This document shows, piece by piece, positions 31,933 through 40,748 of a stretch of 64,000 nt of DNA. Under the pieces are notes generated by a model. The model was not told the origin of the DNA. It made no database searches and saw nothing but the letters and a program-made list of their open reading frames with translations. Origin of the DNA: Photobacterium obscurum (GTDB lineage: Bacteria; Pseudomonadota; Gammaproteobacteria; Enterobacterales; Vibrionaceae); NCBI RefSeq assembly GCF_026191635.1, contig NZ_JAKRRW010000015.1, positions 55,701 to 119,700 of the forward strand. The letters are read 5' to 3'. The translations under genes were made by a program, and so were the position numbers. Within the stretch, counting starts at the first letter, position 1. Each line of letters starts with the position of its first letter.

Positions 31933-33063
31933 ATGGACGGTTTATTAAAACTTTGGCTCGAGACTGGGATAGCTAATTTCGAGTTCGGCCAGTTGGCTAT
32001 GATCCTGGTGGGTTCAGGTCTTCTGTTTCTCGCTATCCGCAAGGGCTTTGAGCCCTTGCTGCTGCTGCCGATGGGCTTTGGTGCCATTCTGGCCAATATT
32101 CCCAATGCTGGGTTTACCGAGCCGGGGGGCTTGCTGTATTACATCTACCACGTCGGGATTGAAACTGGGGTTTTCCCGCTGTTGATCTTTATGGGCGTGG
32201 GGGCGATGACGGATTTTGGGGCGCTGATTGCCAACCCGAAGACCCTGCTGCTAGGTGCTGCGGCTCAGTTTGGTATTTTCTTCACCCTGTTCGGAGCGAT
32301 CCTGCTTAACTTGGTTCCGGGGATTGAATTTACCTTGGCGGATGCGTCGTCGATTGCGATTATCGGTGGTGCCGACGGACCTACGGCGATTTTCCTGGCC
32401 AGCCGGTTGTCACCGGATCTGTTGGGGGCGATTGCTGTTGCGGCCTATAGCTATATGGCTCTGGTACCAATTATCCAGCCGCCGATCATGAAAGCGCTGA
32501 CAACACCGGAAGAGCGCGTTATCGAGATGCAGCAACTGCGTCATGTCAGCAAAGCGGAGAAGGTTCTGTTTCCGCTGGCCGTATTGTTGATGACTATTCT
32601 GTTCCTGCCATCGGCCACGCCTCTAGTCGGTATGTTCTGCCTGGGTAACCTGATGCGTGAGTCCGGGGTGGTGGAGCGTCTGTCGAATACAGTACAGAAT
32701 GAGCTGATCAATATTGTGACTATCATGCTTGGCCTTGGTGTCGGCTCCAAGCTGGAAGCGGATAAGTTCCTGCAGTTTGAAACGCTCGGTATTCTGCTAT
32801 TGGGTGCCGTGGCATTCAGTGTCGGTACCGGCGGCGGCGTCCTGATGGCGAAATTACTTAACCGCTACAGCAAGGAAGACATTAACCCGCTGATTGGTGC
32901 GGCTGGTGTCTCGGCGGTTCCAATGGCTGCTCGAGTGGTGAACAAGGTGGGTCTCGATGCCAATCCGCATAACTTCCTGCTGATGCATGCAATGGGGCCT
33001 AACGTGGCCGGCGTACTGGGCTCGGCGGTTGCTGCTGGTATTCTGCTAGCCTTGGTCGGATAG
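31933..33063 (+). CDS. oadB: Oxaloacetate decarboxylase beta chain
   Basis: OadB is the integral membrane subunit that decarboxylates carboxybiotin and couples this to sodium export. The 376-residue protein has about nine to eleven hydrophobic segments and the family motifs [10 protein letters not shown] and [19 protein letters not shown], plus NAxGPNVAG-type [15 protein letters not shown] near the C-terminus. It is a short-form OadB; longer members reach about 430 residues. It starts 10 bp after oadA. Confidence 0.95.
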   Translation: MDGLLKLWLETGIANFEFGQLAMILVGSGLLFLAIRKGFEPLLLLPMGFGAILANIPNAGFTEPGGLLYYIYHVGIETGVFPLLIFMGVGAMTDFGALIANPKTLLLGAAAQFGIFFTLFGAILLNLVPGIEFTLADASSIAIIGGADGPTAIFLASRLSPDLLGAIAVAAYSYMALVPIIQPPIMKALTTPEERVIEMQQLRHVSKAEKVLFPLAVLLMTILFLPSATPLVGMFCLGNLMRESGVVERLSNTVQNELINIVTIMLGLGVGSKLEADKFLQFETLGILLLGAVAFSVGTGGGVLMAKLLNRYSKEDINPLIGAAGVSAVPMAARVVNKVGLDANPHNFLLMHAMGPNVAGVLGSAVAAGILLALVG

Positions 33064-33139
33064 CGCGAGTTTGGCTGCCGGTACGGCCAGTAGCCTAGGA
33101 TATCGTTAGCCTGACATCATTGGCTTGAAACAAATTGAA

Positions 33140-33168
33140 ACGGGTAGCAATGCGCTGCCCGTTTTTTT
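33140..33168 (+). terminator. Terminator of oadGAB
   Basis: ACGGGTAGC/GCTGCCCGT stem with one G-U pair and seven T. Confidence 0.88.
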
Positions 33169-33226
33169 ATGGCGCCAGTCAGGTAAGATGGAAATCAGAA
33201 CGTGAACCAAATATAAGGAAGAGGGA

Positions 33227-34186
33227 ATGAAACAGTGTCAGCAACTCGCCATTACCCGGTTTGGTGAACCATCGGTACTGGCGATGCAATCTGCAGAGGT
33301 GCCGCAACCAACAGCCAGTCAGGTACTGATCAAGGTGGCCTACGCAGGAGTGAACCCGATTGATGCCAAAACCCGTGCCGGACTGGGGTGGGCAGCGCAG
33401 CAGAACAAGGATAAGCTCCCTTGGGTTCCGGGCTATGACATTGCCGGCGTCGTGGCGGAACTGGGCTCTGGAGTGACGAACTTGAGCGTTGGAGACACGG
33501 TGTCGGGCTTTATCGGCTTTCCGCTGCTGGGTGGTGGCTATAGCGAGTATGTGGTGGCAGAAGCAGATGCGCTTAGCCTCGTGAGCGAGAGCGTGTCATT
33601 GGTCGAGGCGGCGGCGCTACCTTTGGCCGGACAGACGGCCTGGCAGGCCTTGGAAAAAGCGCAAATATCCGCTGGCGAGCGGGTGTTGATCCTCGCTGGT
33701 GCCGGTGGGGTTGGCCATATTGCTGTCCAGTTGGCGGTAGCCAAAGGCGCTAAGGTGGCTGCGACCTGCTCGTCCGCCAACGTGGCATTTGTTGCCAGTT
33801 TGGGCGCGACGGCCGTTGATTATCGCCAGGGGCCACTGGCTGAGCAAATAGGTCAGATCGATGCACTGATCGATCTTATGGGGGGAGATGTCGGTATCGC
33901 TGCCCTTAATTGTGTTAAGCCCGGAGGGCGGGTAGTGACGATTCCGACTATCACGGCTGAGGCTGTATGTGAGCAGGCTCGACAGCGTGGGTTGCTGGCC
34001 GAGGGGATGTTGGTATCGCCGTCTGTCGAGCAGAACAATGCAATGATGGCGATGCTGCAGGCTGGCACGTTGCAGTTACACGTCGCCGCCCGGTATGCCT
34101 TGTCAGACGGAGAAAAGGCACACCAGAAAATTGAATCAGGGCGGACCCGAGGAAAGGTTGTTTTGTCGATAGGCGGCAGCCACTAG
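33227..34186 (+). CDS. Zinc-independent MDR-family oxidoreductase
   Basis: The 319-residue protein belongs to the medium-chain dehydrogenase/reductase superfamily, quinone-oxidoreductase branch. It has the GroES-like N-terminal domain (VAYAGVNPIDAKTRAG, PWVPGYDIAGVV) and a Rossmann domain with the NADP-binding ILAGAGGVGHIAVQLA. The Cys/His zinc ligands of alcohol dehydrogenases are absent, so it should reduce quinones or enals with NADPH; the substrate cannot be told from sequence. It is a single-gene unit between two terminator-like regions. Confidence 0.85.
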   Translation: MKQCQQLAITRFGEPSVLAMQSAEVPQPTASQVLIKVAYAGVNPIDAKTRAGLGWAAQQNKDKLPWVPGYDIAGVVAELGSGVTNLSVGDTVSGFIGFPLLGGGYSEYVVAEADALSLVSESVSLVEAAALPLAGQTAWQALEKAQISAGERVLILAGAGGVGHIAVQLAVAKGAKVAATCSSANVAFVASLGATAVDYRQGPLAEQIGQIDALIDLMGGDVGIAALNCVKPGGRVVTIPTITAEAVCEQARQRGLLAEGMLVSPSVEQNNAMMAMLQAGTLQLHVAARYALSDGEKAHQKIESGRTRGKVVLSIGGSH

Positions 34187-34261
34187 GCTGCCCGCAGGTT
34201 CTCTTTGCCGTGTTATAAGGCGCCAAAGTGCAATCTACATAATTATTAATAAGTTGTTTCG

Positions 34262-34693
34262 ATGCTAGAGTTATTTAATGGTGAGTCGGCACTGTGGGTG
34301 TTGTTCACCACCGGGTTTCTGAGTGCTACGTTATTGCCGGGTGGCTCAGAAGCCAACCTTATCGCAACCCTCAAATTAGGGGATAATGTTGTTTGGCTGG
34401 TTGTTTTGGTTGCCACACTGGGCAACACCCTGGGAGGGATGACCAATTATTGGTTGGGTAGATTACTGCCAGATAAAACTTCTGATGAAAAACATGGTCA
34501 TAAAGCTCTGCAATGGCTGAAAAAATATGGCTATTGGTCATTGTTTTTTAGCTGGTTACCGATTATAGGTGACCCGTTATGTTTGGCGGCAGGCTGGTTG
34601 CGTATGCGCCATTGGCTCAGTTTTCTGATTGTGATGATTGGTAAGGCTGCGCGATACACCGTACTGGCTCTGATCGTCCAAGGTCTTTTATAA
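34262..34693 (+). CDS. yqaA: Inner-membrane protein of the YqaA family
   Basis: A 143-residue membrane protein with about four hydrophobic helices, in the SNARE/DedA-associated superfamily. Visible marks are the SATLLPGGSEANLIA loop, GNTLGGMTNYWLGR and SLFFSWLPIIGDPLCLAAGWLR, which are close to E. coli YqaA (142 aa). DedA relatives move lipids or affect envelope charge; no role is established for YqaA. In E. coli yqaA also precedes gshA; here the M16 peptidase gene is inserted between them. Confidence 0.85.
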   Translation: MLELFNGESALWVLFTTGFLSATLLPGGSEANLIATLKLGDNVVWLVVLVATLGNTLGGMTNYWLGRLLPDKTSDEKHGHKALQWLKKYGYWSLFFSWLPIIGDPLCLAAGWLRMRHWLSFLIVMIGKAARYTVLALIVQGLL

Positions 34694-34704
34694 GGAATGC
34701 TTAC

Positions 34705-37557
34705 GTGCAAAAGTGGATTCTAGGTGTTGCGCTGTTTTCTCTCGCCGGGTGTAGTGCCCAGAAGATAGAGAAAGAGGCGGTTCCTGAGTTACCTGAAGGG
34801 GTGACCTTCATCGAACAGGTGACAGGCGGTCAAGGTGAGCCTGTTATTCCGTACACAAAATACACTCTGGCCAATGGCCTGACAGTATTGCTTCATGAGG
34901 ACGACTCCGATCCCCTGGTTCATGTCGATATGACCTACCACGTCGGCTCGGCCCGTGAGGAGCTGGGGAAATCCGGATTCGCGCATTTCTTCGAGCATAT
35001 GATGTTTCAGGGCTCGGAGAACGTCGGTGATCAGGAGCACTTCCGTTTGATCACCGAGGCGGGTGGTACCCTCAATGGAACCACCAACCGTGACCGGACC
35101 AATTATTTTGAAACGGTACCTGCCAACCAGCTTGAAAAAATGCTGTGGCTGGAATCTGATCGCATGGGCTTTTTACTCGGGGCCGTGTCACAGCGTAAGT
35201 TCGAGATCCAGCGTTCTACCGTGAAAAACGAGCGCGCTCAGCGTTATGAGAACCGCCCGTATGGCTTAGTTTATGAGCGCATGGGTGAGGCTCTTTTCCC
35301 TCGCACGCACCCATATTCCTGGCAGACAATAGGTTATGTGGAGGATCTTGACCGCGTTGACGTTAATGACTTGAAAGCATTCTTCCTTCGCTGGTACGGG
35401 CCGAACAACGCCACCCTGACCATTGGTGGTGATATCGATGTTGAGCAAACGCTGGCATGGGTGAACAAATACTTTGGCTCTATCCCCCGTGGGCCGGAAG
35501 TCGAAAAGGCGGCGAAAAAACCGGTGACACTGGATGCTGACCGTTACCTGACCCTGGAAGATAAAATCCAGCAACCAATGCTGCTCATGGCATGGCCGAC
35601 CTCCTATAACGGAGCAGAAGATGAAGCCTCGCTGGATATGCTGGCGCGGGTGATTGGCGGCGGCAAGAACAGCCTGATGTATCAGAACCTGGTTAAAACC
35701 GGTGATGTGGTCGATGCCGGTGCCTTTCATGATTGCGCCGAGCTGGCCTGTACCATGTATGTTTACGCGATTGGTCAGAGCGGCGACAAAGGGAATCTCA
35801 AAGATCTGCGCGGCAAGGTAACGACGATCCTTGATGGCCTGGAGCAGCGCGGTGTCAATACCAAGGAGCTGAATGAGCTGAAAGGCATGGTCGAAGCGAA
35901 TGCGATTTTTGGCTTGCAGAGCGTCAGCGGCAAGGTCTCGCAGCTGGCGGCCTATGAAACTTTCTTTAATAATCCTAACTACCTGAAAGAAGAGTTAGGA
36001 AACTTGCGTGTCGTTACCACGGCCAGCATGGAGCAGGCGTATATGCGCTATATCAATGGTAACCCGAGTGTTACTTTGAGTGTGGTACCGAAAGGTAATA
36101 CCGCATTGCAGGCTGCGAAACCTAACTTTACCCCGCCGGCGCGGATCATTCCCGAGCACCAGAAGGTTGCTGACGAACAGCTACTGCTAAGGGAAGCGGT
36201 GGATGACTTCGATCGCTCTGTCATGCCGCAGCCGTCGTCACCAGTCGAGGCGGTGATGCCCGAGCTATATCAGTTTGAACTGGCTAACGGTATCAAGGTA
36301 CTCGGCACCAAATACCGCGAAACACCGACGGTCGAGATCCAGATGGTGATCCCGGCAGGTCGTCGCTTCGAGCCCGCCGGGAAAACTGGCCTGGCAAAAC
36401 TGACGGCGACAATGATGCTGGAAGCTACGGAGAAATCGACAGCTGAAGAGCTATCCTCCCGTCTGGATATGCTGGGCAGTACCGTTGGCTTCAGTGCAGG
36501 GCTATACGGTACCGTGGTTTCAGTAACCTCGCTGGAGAAGAATTTACCGCAGACATTGGCCGTTCTGGAGGAACGATTATTTCATCCGGCATTCAAGCAA
36601 GGCGATTTCGATCGAGTTAAGCAGCAGGCGTTGGAAGGGATTATTTATGAACACCAACGTCCGGCTTGGTTAGCTGGTCAGGCAACACGCGAAGTCCTGT
36701 ATCAGGGGACTAGCTTTAGCTTGCCACCGGAAGGAACGAAAGCCTCAATCGAAGCGATTACCCTCGACGATGTGAAGGCATTCTACCAGCGTTACTACAC
36801 GCCAAACGGCACTGATGTTGTCGTGGTTGGCGATACAACCTCTGAGGAGCTAACGCCGCAGTTAGACTTCCTTGCCAATTGGCAGGGGGCGCCAAAGCCG
36901 GTATATACCGCCCAGGCCCTGCCGGATTTATCTAAGCAGACCCTGTGGATGGTGGACAAGCCGGGAGCGCCCCAGACGGTGATCCGCCTAGTGCGTCAAG
37001 GGCTGCCTTATGATGCCACGGGCGAGTTGTTCGAAACTCAGCTGGCCAACTTTAACCTGGCCGGTAACTTCAACAGCCGGATTAACCTCAATCTGCGTGA
37101 AGATAAGGGTTATACCTACGGTGCGGGCGGCTATCAAAGTGGCGGCAAAGAGGTCGGTCTATCGGTTTACTATGCCCAGGTACGTGCTGACGCGAGTTTG
37201 GCTTCACTCAAGGAATTCCTTGCCGAGCTGGAGAAAATGAGCACGGCAGGTGTGACCGATGACGAAGTGGCCTTTATGCGCCTGGCGGTAGGTCAGAAGG
37301 ATGCCCTTAACTATGAAACCCCGGGCAAGAAAGCTCAGTTGCTGGGGCAGATCCTGACCTACTCTCTGCCGGAAAACTTCGTGGAGACCCGTAATGATAT
37401 CGTTGCAACCATAACTAAAGAGCGGTTGAATGAGTTGGCGGCGGCATGGTTTAATCCGGATGACTATCAGATCATTGTGGTCGGTGATGCGAAATCGCTG
37501 ACACCGCAATTTGAAAGCCTCGGTATTCCGGTGAAGGCGTTACAACCACAAATGTAA
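34705..37557 (+). CDS. M16-family zinc peptidase, lipoprotein
   Basis: A 950-residue envelope protease of the pitrilysin/insulinase family, probably in the periplasm anchored to a membrane. It starts at GTG 11 bp after yqaA. A lipobox SLAGC places the lipidated Cys at residue 16. The N-terminal M16 half holds the inverted zinc motif HFFEH (94-98) with the downstream Glu region, the C-terminal half (from about 520) is a second M16 domain without HxxEH, including RINLNLREDKGYTYGAGG. Two-half M16 proteins of this size digest small peptides. Its exact substrate is unknown. Confidence 0.9.
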   Translation: MQKWILGVALFSLAGCSAQKIEKEAVPELPEGVTFIEQVTGGQGEPVIPYTKYTLANGLTVLLHEDDSDPLVHVDMTYHVGSAREELGKSGFAHFFEHMMFQGSENVGDQEHFRLITEAGGTLNGTTNRDRTNYFETVPANQLEKMLWLESDRMGFLLGAVSQRKFEIQRSTVKNERAQRYENRPYGLVYERMGEALFPRTHPYSWQTIGYVEDLDRVDVNDLKAFFLRWYGPNNATLTIGGDIDVEQTLAWVNKYFGSIPRGPEVEKAAKKPVTLDADRYLTLEDKIQQPMLLMAWPTSYNGAEDEASLDMLARVIGGGKNSLMYQNLVKTGDVVDAGAFHDCAELACTMYVYAIGQSGDKGNLKDLRGKVTTILDGLEQRGVNTKELNELKGMVEANAIFGLQSVSGKVSQLAAYETFFNNPNYLKEELGNLRVVTTASMEQAYMRYINGNPSVTLSVVPKGNTALQAAKPNFTPPARIIPEHQKVADEQLLLREAVDDFDRSVMPQPSSPVEAVMPELYQFELANGIKVLGTKYRETPTVEIQMVIPAGRRFEPAGKTGLAKLTATMMLEATEKSTAEELSSRLDMLGSTVGFSAGLYGTVVSVTSLEKNLPQTLAVLEERLFHPAFKQGDFDRVKQQALEGIIYEHQRPAWLAGQATREVLYQGTSFSLPPEGTKASIEAITLDDVKAFYQRYYTPNGTDVVVVGDTTSEELTPQLDFLANWQGAPKPVYTAQALPDLSKQTLWMVDKPGAPQTVIRLVRQGLPYDATGELFETQLANFNLAGNFNSRINLNLREDKGYTYGAGGYQSGGKEVGLSVYYAQVRADASLASLKEFLAELEKMSTAGVTDDEVAFMRLAVGQKDALNYETPGKKAQLLGQILTYSLPENFVETRNDIVATITKERLNELAAAWFNPDDYQIIVVGDAKSLTPQFESLGIPVKALQPQM

Positions 37558-37584
37558 CCATTTGGGGGCTGTATTTATACTTTG

Positions 37585-37610
37585 GCCGGTACGATATGTG
37601 CCGGCTTTTT
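37585..37610 (+). terminator. Terminator of the M16 peptidase gene
   Basis: GCCGGTAC/GTGCCGGC stem and five T. Confidence 0.85.
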
Positions 37611-37690
37611 CCATTCATTGGTTAGGTGGAAAATTGGTTTCAATTGGCATTATTGTTTCTGAGCTGTAAAACAGTTTCGCAGGAATAATC

Positions 37691-37801
37691 ATGGCAATCG
37701 CCATAAATTATGATTACTCTACCTCACTTGTAAAGTTATTGATTGAGAATGGCCTTGATGGATTTTTCACAAAGGTTGCAGCAGATTTCCGCAAATCCTG
37801 A
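37691..37801 (+). CDS. Possible 36-codon ORF overlapping the start of gshA
   Basis: ATG with AGGA seven bases upstream opens a 36-codon frame that ends 44 bp inside gshA in another frame. gshA itself has a poor ribosome site, so translation of this frame could couple to or compete with gshA initiation. The peptide has no recognisable domain. Confidence 0.3.
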   Translation: MAIAINYDYSTSLVKLLIENGLDGFFTKVAADFRKS

Positions 37802-39323
37802 TGCACTGACTCAGATAGGACGCGGGCTAGAGCGTGAGGCGTTACGAATTACGCCGCAAGGAAGCCTGTCGGCACAGATGCATCCCGCTGGATTGGGATC
37901 GGCGTTAACCAACAAATGGGTGACCACCGACTTTGCCGAATCACTGTTAGAGTTTATTACTCCGGTATCGCATAATGTTGATCACCTGTTGACGCAACTC
38001 AGTGATATTCACCAGTTTGCCTACAGTAAGCTAGAGCAGGAAAATCTCTGGCCAATGTCGATGCCATGTTTTGTCGGTAATGAAGGTGACATTACGCTGG
38101 CGCAGTATGGTAGCTCAAACTCTGGCCGTATGAAGACACTGTACCGTGAAGGATTGAAGCATCGTTATGGCAGCGTGATGCAGGTGATTTCCGGCGTCCA
38201 TTTCAATTTCTCGTTCCCAGAGGCTTTCTGGCAGCAGCTGTTTGGTGACCAGGCAGAGCAAGAGCGACAGAATGCAGTCTCTGACGCGTACTTTGGCCTG
38301 ATTCGTAACTACTACCGTTTTGGTTGGCTGATCCCGTACCTGTTCGGGGCCTCCCCGGCATTGTGTGGTTCATTCCTAGAGAACAGCGCATCGGAACTTA
38401 ACTTTGAGCAGGTTGGCAACGGTACGTATTACCTACCAAACGCAACCGCGCTTCGTCTCAGCGATCTGGGGTACACCAATCATGAGCAAAGCTCGCTGAA
38501 GATTGGCTTTAATAGCCTGGAGCAGTATCTGGACGGCTTGCAGAAGGCGATCCGTACGCCATCGAATGAATTTGCCAATATCGGCGTTAAGGTCGGTGGT
38601 GAATATCGTCAGCTTAATGCCAATGTGTTGCAGATAGAAAATGAGCTGTATGCACCTATTCGCCCTAAGCGTGTAGCGGCTGGTGGCGAGAAGCCTTCGG
38701 AAGCCTTGGGCCGTGGCGGTGTTGAGTATATTGAAGTGCGCTCTCTGGATGTCAATCCGTTTAGTCCTATTGGTATTACCGAAGATCAAGTACGTTTCCT
38801 TGATCTGTTCCTTACCTGGGCTGTTTTGTCTTCATCCGACCCGATGGATGATGCCGAGTTGGAATGCTGGCGTGACAACTGGAACCGCGTGGTACTTGAT
38901 GGCCGCAATCCAGAGTTGTTATTGAAAATTGGCTGCAATGGTGAACGCCTGTCGGTACAGGATTGGGGTTTACGTGTCTTTACAGAGCTGGAGCAAGTTG
39001 CTCAAGCGATGGATGCAGCTGCGGGCAATAATGATTACCAGCAAACGGTGGCTCGTTTGAAAGCATGGATCAATAATCCGGAGCTGACCTTATCTGCTCA
39101 ACTACTAAACAAGATTAAGCAGCATGAGGGTATTGGCCGGGTAGGGGTTGAGCTGGCGGATAAGCACGCTACGGCGCTTAAAAAGCGTGAATACGCATTT
39201 TATTCTCAGAAGGAGTTTGAGCAGGAGGCTGAAGCCTCTAAGGCCAAGCAACAGCAGATAGAACAAAGTGATGCCCTGTCGTTTGATGAATTTCTGGATG
39301 AGTACTTCGCGGATCTGAAGTAG
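37758..39323 (+). CDS. gshA: Glutamate-cysteine ligase
   Basis: GshA joins glutamate and cysteine with ATP, the rate-limiting step of glutathione synthesis. The product of about 521 residues matches the proteobacterial family: [53 protein letters not shown], and [19 protein letters not shown]. Three in-frame starts exist (TTG 37743, ATG 37749, ATG 37758); MDFSQRLQQ was preferred because Vibrio GshA starts with a similar segment. No fused glutathione synthetase domain is present. Confidence 0.95.
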   Translation: MDFSQRLQQISANPDALTQIGRGLEREALRITPQGSLSAQMHPAGLGSALTNKWVTTDFAESLLEFITPVSHNVDHLLTQLSDIHQFAYSKLEQENLWPMSMPCFVGNEGDITLAQYGSSNSGRMKTLYREGLKHRYGSVMQVISGVHFNFSFPEAFWQQLFGDQAEQERQNAVSDAYFGLIRNYYRFGWLIPYLFGASPALCGSFLENSASELNFEQVGNGTYYLPNATALRLSDLGYTNHEQSSLKIGFNSLEQYLDGLQKAIRTPSNEFANIGVKVGGEYRQLNANVLQIENELYAPIRPKRVAAGGEKPSEALGRGGVEYIEVRSLDVNPFSPIGITEDQVRFLDLFLTWAVLSSSDPMDDAELECWRDNWNRVVLDGRNPELLLKIGCNGERLSVQDWGLRVFTELEQVAQAMDAAAGNNDYQQTVARLKAWINNPELTLSAQLLNKIKQHEGIGRVGVELADKHATALKKREYAFYSQKEFEQEAEASKAKQQQIEQSDALSFDEFLDEYFADLK

Positions 39324-39344
39324 TCTAGCTGTCAAAATTTAGAT

Positions 39345-39372
39345 AAAAAAATGGGCAGCGACCTTGCTGCCC
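39345..39372 (-). terminator. Terminator of the predicted minus-strand sRNA
   Basis: Read on the minus strand: GGGCAGC-AAGGTC-GCTGCCC, A, then seven T. Read on the plus strand the hairpin is followed by GATAAAA and is a poor terminator. Confidence 0.85.
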
Positions 39373-39414
39373 GATAAAAATTTCGCAGGGATGACGACAG
39401 CGTTACTGTCAGTC
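39345..39414 (-). ncRNA. MicA-like sigma-E-dependent small RNA (predicted)
   Basis: On the minus strand between gshA and luxS a transcript of about 70 nt is predicted from three independent signs: a sigma-E-type promoter just upstream (39421-39448), a 5' hairpin CTGACAG/CTGTCGT-like, and a perfect terminator GGGCAGC/GCTGCCC with seven T (39345-39372) that is useless for the plus-strand genes. The middle contains TCATCCCTG and GAAATTTTT, shared with E. coli MicA as I recall it. MicA is 72 nt long, sits in the same gshA-luxS interval on the opposite strand, depends on sigma-E and represses outer-membrane-protein mRNAs. Vibrio cholerae has sRNAs of this kind (VrrA, MicV). Strand, size and synteny are seen; function is inferred. 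Confidence 0.75.
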
Positions 39415-39420
39415 ATTAAT

Positions 39421-39448
39421 TATGACCACCAATACCCCGTTTGGTTCC
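39421..39448 (-). promoter_or_regulatory. Sigma-E-type promoter for the predicted sRNA
   Basis: Minus strand: GGAACCA, 16-bp spacer, TCATA, then six bases to the proposed first nucleotide. The sigma-E consensus is GGAACTT, 15-17 bp, TCAAA. Confidence 0.65.
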
Positions 39449-39464
39449 AAGTTTGGGTGAAAAT

Positions 39465-40076
39465 ATGCGTACTGCGCCCCGCTTATTCCTATATACCGGC
39501 CTAGCACTCGCTTTGGCTGGCTGCGCTACACCTCCCCCTAAAGATCAATCTAATCTGTGTAATATCTTCCGGGAAAATCCGGATTGGTATGAAGATGCGC
39601 TAGATATGCAGGATGAATGGGGAACCCCAATGCATGTTGCGATGGCATTTATCAAGCAAGAAAGCAGCTTCCGCCATGATGCCCGGCCGCCAAAGGACTA
39701 TATTCTGGGATTTATTCCCTGGGGCAGGGTAAGCAGTGCCTATGGTTATGCCCAGGCACAGGATCCCGCATGGGAGGATTACCAGAAGGCGACCAGAAAT
39801 GGCGGCTCGCGTACAGACTTTGCCGACTCGATGATGTTTGTCGGCTGGTACACCACTGAGACTCAGCGCCAGTTAGGAGTATCAAAGTGGGATGCCTACA
39901 ATCAGTATCTGGCCTACCATGAAGGGCGTGGCGGCTTTAAGCGCGGAAGTTACAAATCCAAACCGACCTTGATGAAAGTGTCACGCAAGGTTGAGCAGCA
40001 GGCGAAGAATTATGGCTGGCAGCTGAAGCAGTGTCGGCAGGAACTGGAAGATAATCGTAGCTGGTGGCCGTTCTGA
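39465..40076 (+). CDS. Lytic-transglycosylase-like lipoprotein
   Basis: A 203-residue lipoprotein with a signal peptide ending in ALAGC (Cys20) and an SLT-type lysozyme-fold domain. The likely catalytic Glu is in AMAFIKQESSFRHDA; later motifs AYGYAQAQDPAW and YLAYHEGRGGF correspond to the conserved blocks of family 1 lytic transglycosylases, which cleave peptidoglycan to anhydromuropeptides. It differs from MltC in lacking the N-terminal domain. Start ATG chosen for the signal peptide; an upstream GTG-type start adds eight residues. It lies between gshA and luxS, divergent from the predicted sRNA. Confidence 0.82.
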   Translation: MRTAPRLFLYTGLALALAGCATPPPKDQSNLCNIFRENPDWYEDALDMQDEWGTPMHVAMAFIKQESSFRHDARPPKDYILGFIPWGRVSSAYGYAQAQDPAWEDYQKATRNGGSRTDFADSMMFVGWYTTETQRQLGVSKWDAYNQYLAYHEGRGGFKRGSYKSKPTLMKVSRKVEQQAKNYGWQLKQCRQELEDNRSWWPF

Positions 40077-40128
40077 CTTAGGCTATGTTTATCTGTAAGG
40101 TAATTATCAGGCAAAGGAGAAGGAAGCA

Positions 40129-40647
40129 ATGCCATTACTAGATAGTTTTACCGTTGACCACACCCGGATGCATGCCCCGGCAGTTCGTGTGGCAAAAACG
40201 ATGCAGACACCCAAGGGAGACACCATCACCGTGTTTGATCTGCGCTTCTGTCGCCCGAATATCGATATTCTGAGTGAACGCGGTATTCACACCCTCGAGC
40301 ACCTTTATGCCGGGTTCATGCGCAATCACCTTAACTCTGATCGTGTCGAAATCATTGATATCTCGCCGATGGGATGCCGTACCGGTTTCTACATGAGCCT
40401 GATTGGCACCCCGAGTGAGCAGGAAGTGGCAGCCAGCTGGACAGCTGCCATGGAAGACGTGCTAAATGTGGAATCTCAGGACAAGATCCCTGAGCTCAAC
40501 GAATACCAGTGCGGTACTTTCACCATGCATTCACTCGACGAGGCCAAGCAGATAGCCAAAACAATTCTGGAGCAGGGGATCAACGTTAACAAAAACGATG
40601 AACTGGCATTGCCGGACTCTATGCTTCAAGAGCTGAAAGTGAAATAG
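40129..40647 (+). CDS. luxS: S-ribosylhomocysteine lyase LuxS
   Basis: LuxS splits S-ribosylhomocysteine into homocysteine and DPD, the precursor of autoinducer AI-2, and recycles SAM by-products. The 172-residue protein is canonical: metal ligands His54 and His58 in HTLEHL, Cys128 in QCGTF, and catalytic Cys84 in [20 protein letters not shown] provides the ribosome site. Single-gene unit closed by a bidirectional terminator. Confidence 0.98.
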   Translation: MPLLDSFTVDHTRMHAPAVRVAKTMQTPKGDTITVFDLRFCRPNIDILSERGIHTLEHLYAGFMRNHLNSDRVEIIDISPMGCRTGFYMSLIGTPSEQEVAASWTAAMEDVLNVESQDKIPELNEYQCGTFTMHSLDEAKQIAKTILEQGINVNKNDELALPDSMLQELKVK

Positions 40648-40700
40648 CCGTTCTCTGCGAAAATTTAGCAGAGAAGTATAGGTTACCGTAGAAATATAAC

Positions 40701-40724
40701 AAAGCCGGCAAGATGCCGGCTTTA
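40701..40724. terminator. Bidirectional terminator between luxS and the corB-like gene
   Basis: AAAGCCGGCA-AGA-TGCCGGCTTT: perfect arms between convergent genes. Confidence 0.85.
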
Positions 40725-40748
40725 TTAGTTCGTTCTATATCAGCCTGG

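Noticed and set aside
34175..34192. Hairpin GGCAGCC/GGCTGCC at the end of the MDR oxidoreductase gene as terminator
   Set aside because: No T-run follows in the plus direction, so it was not listed as a terminator.
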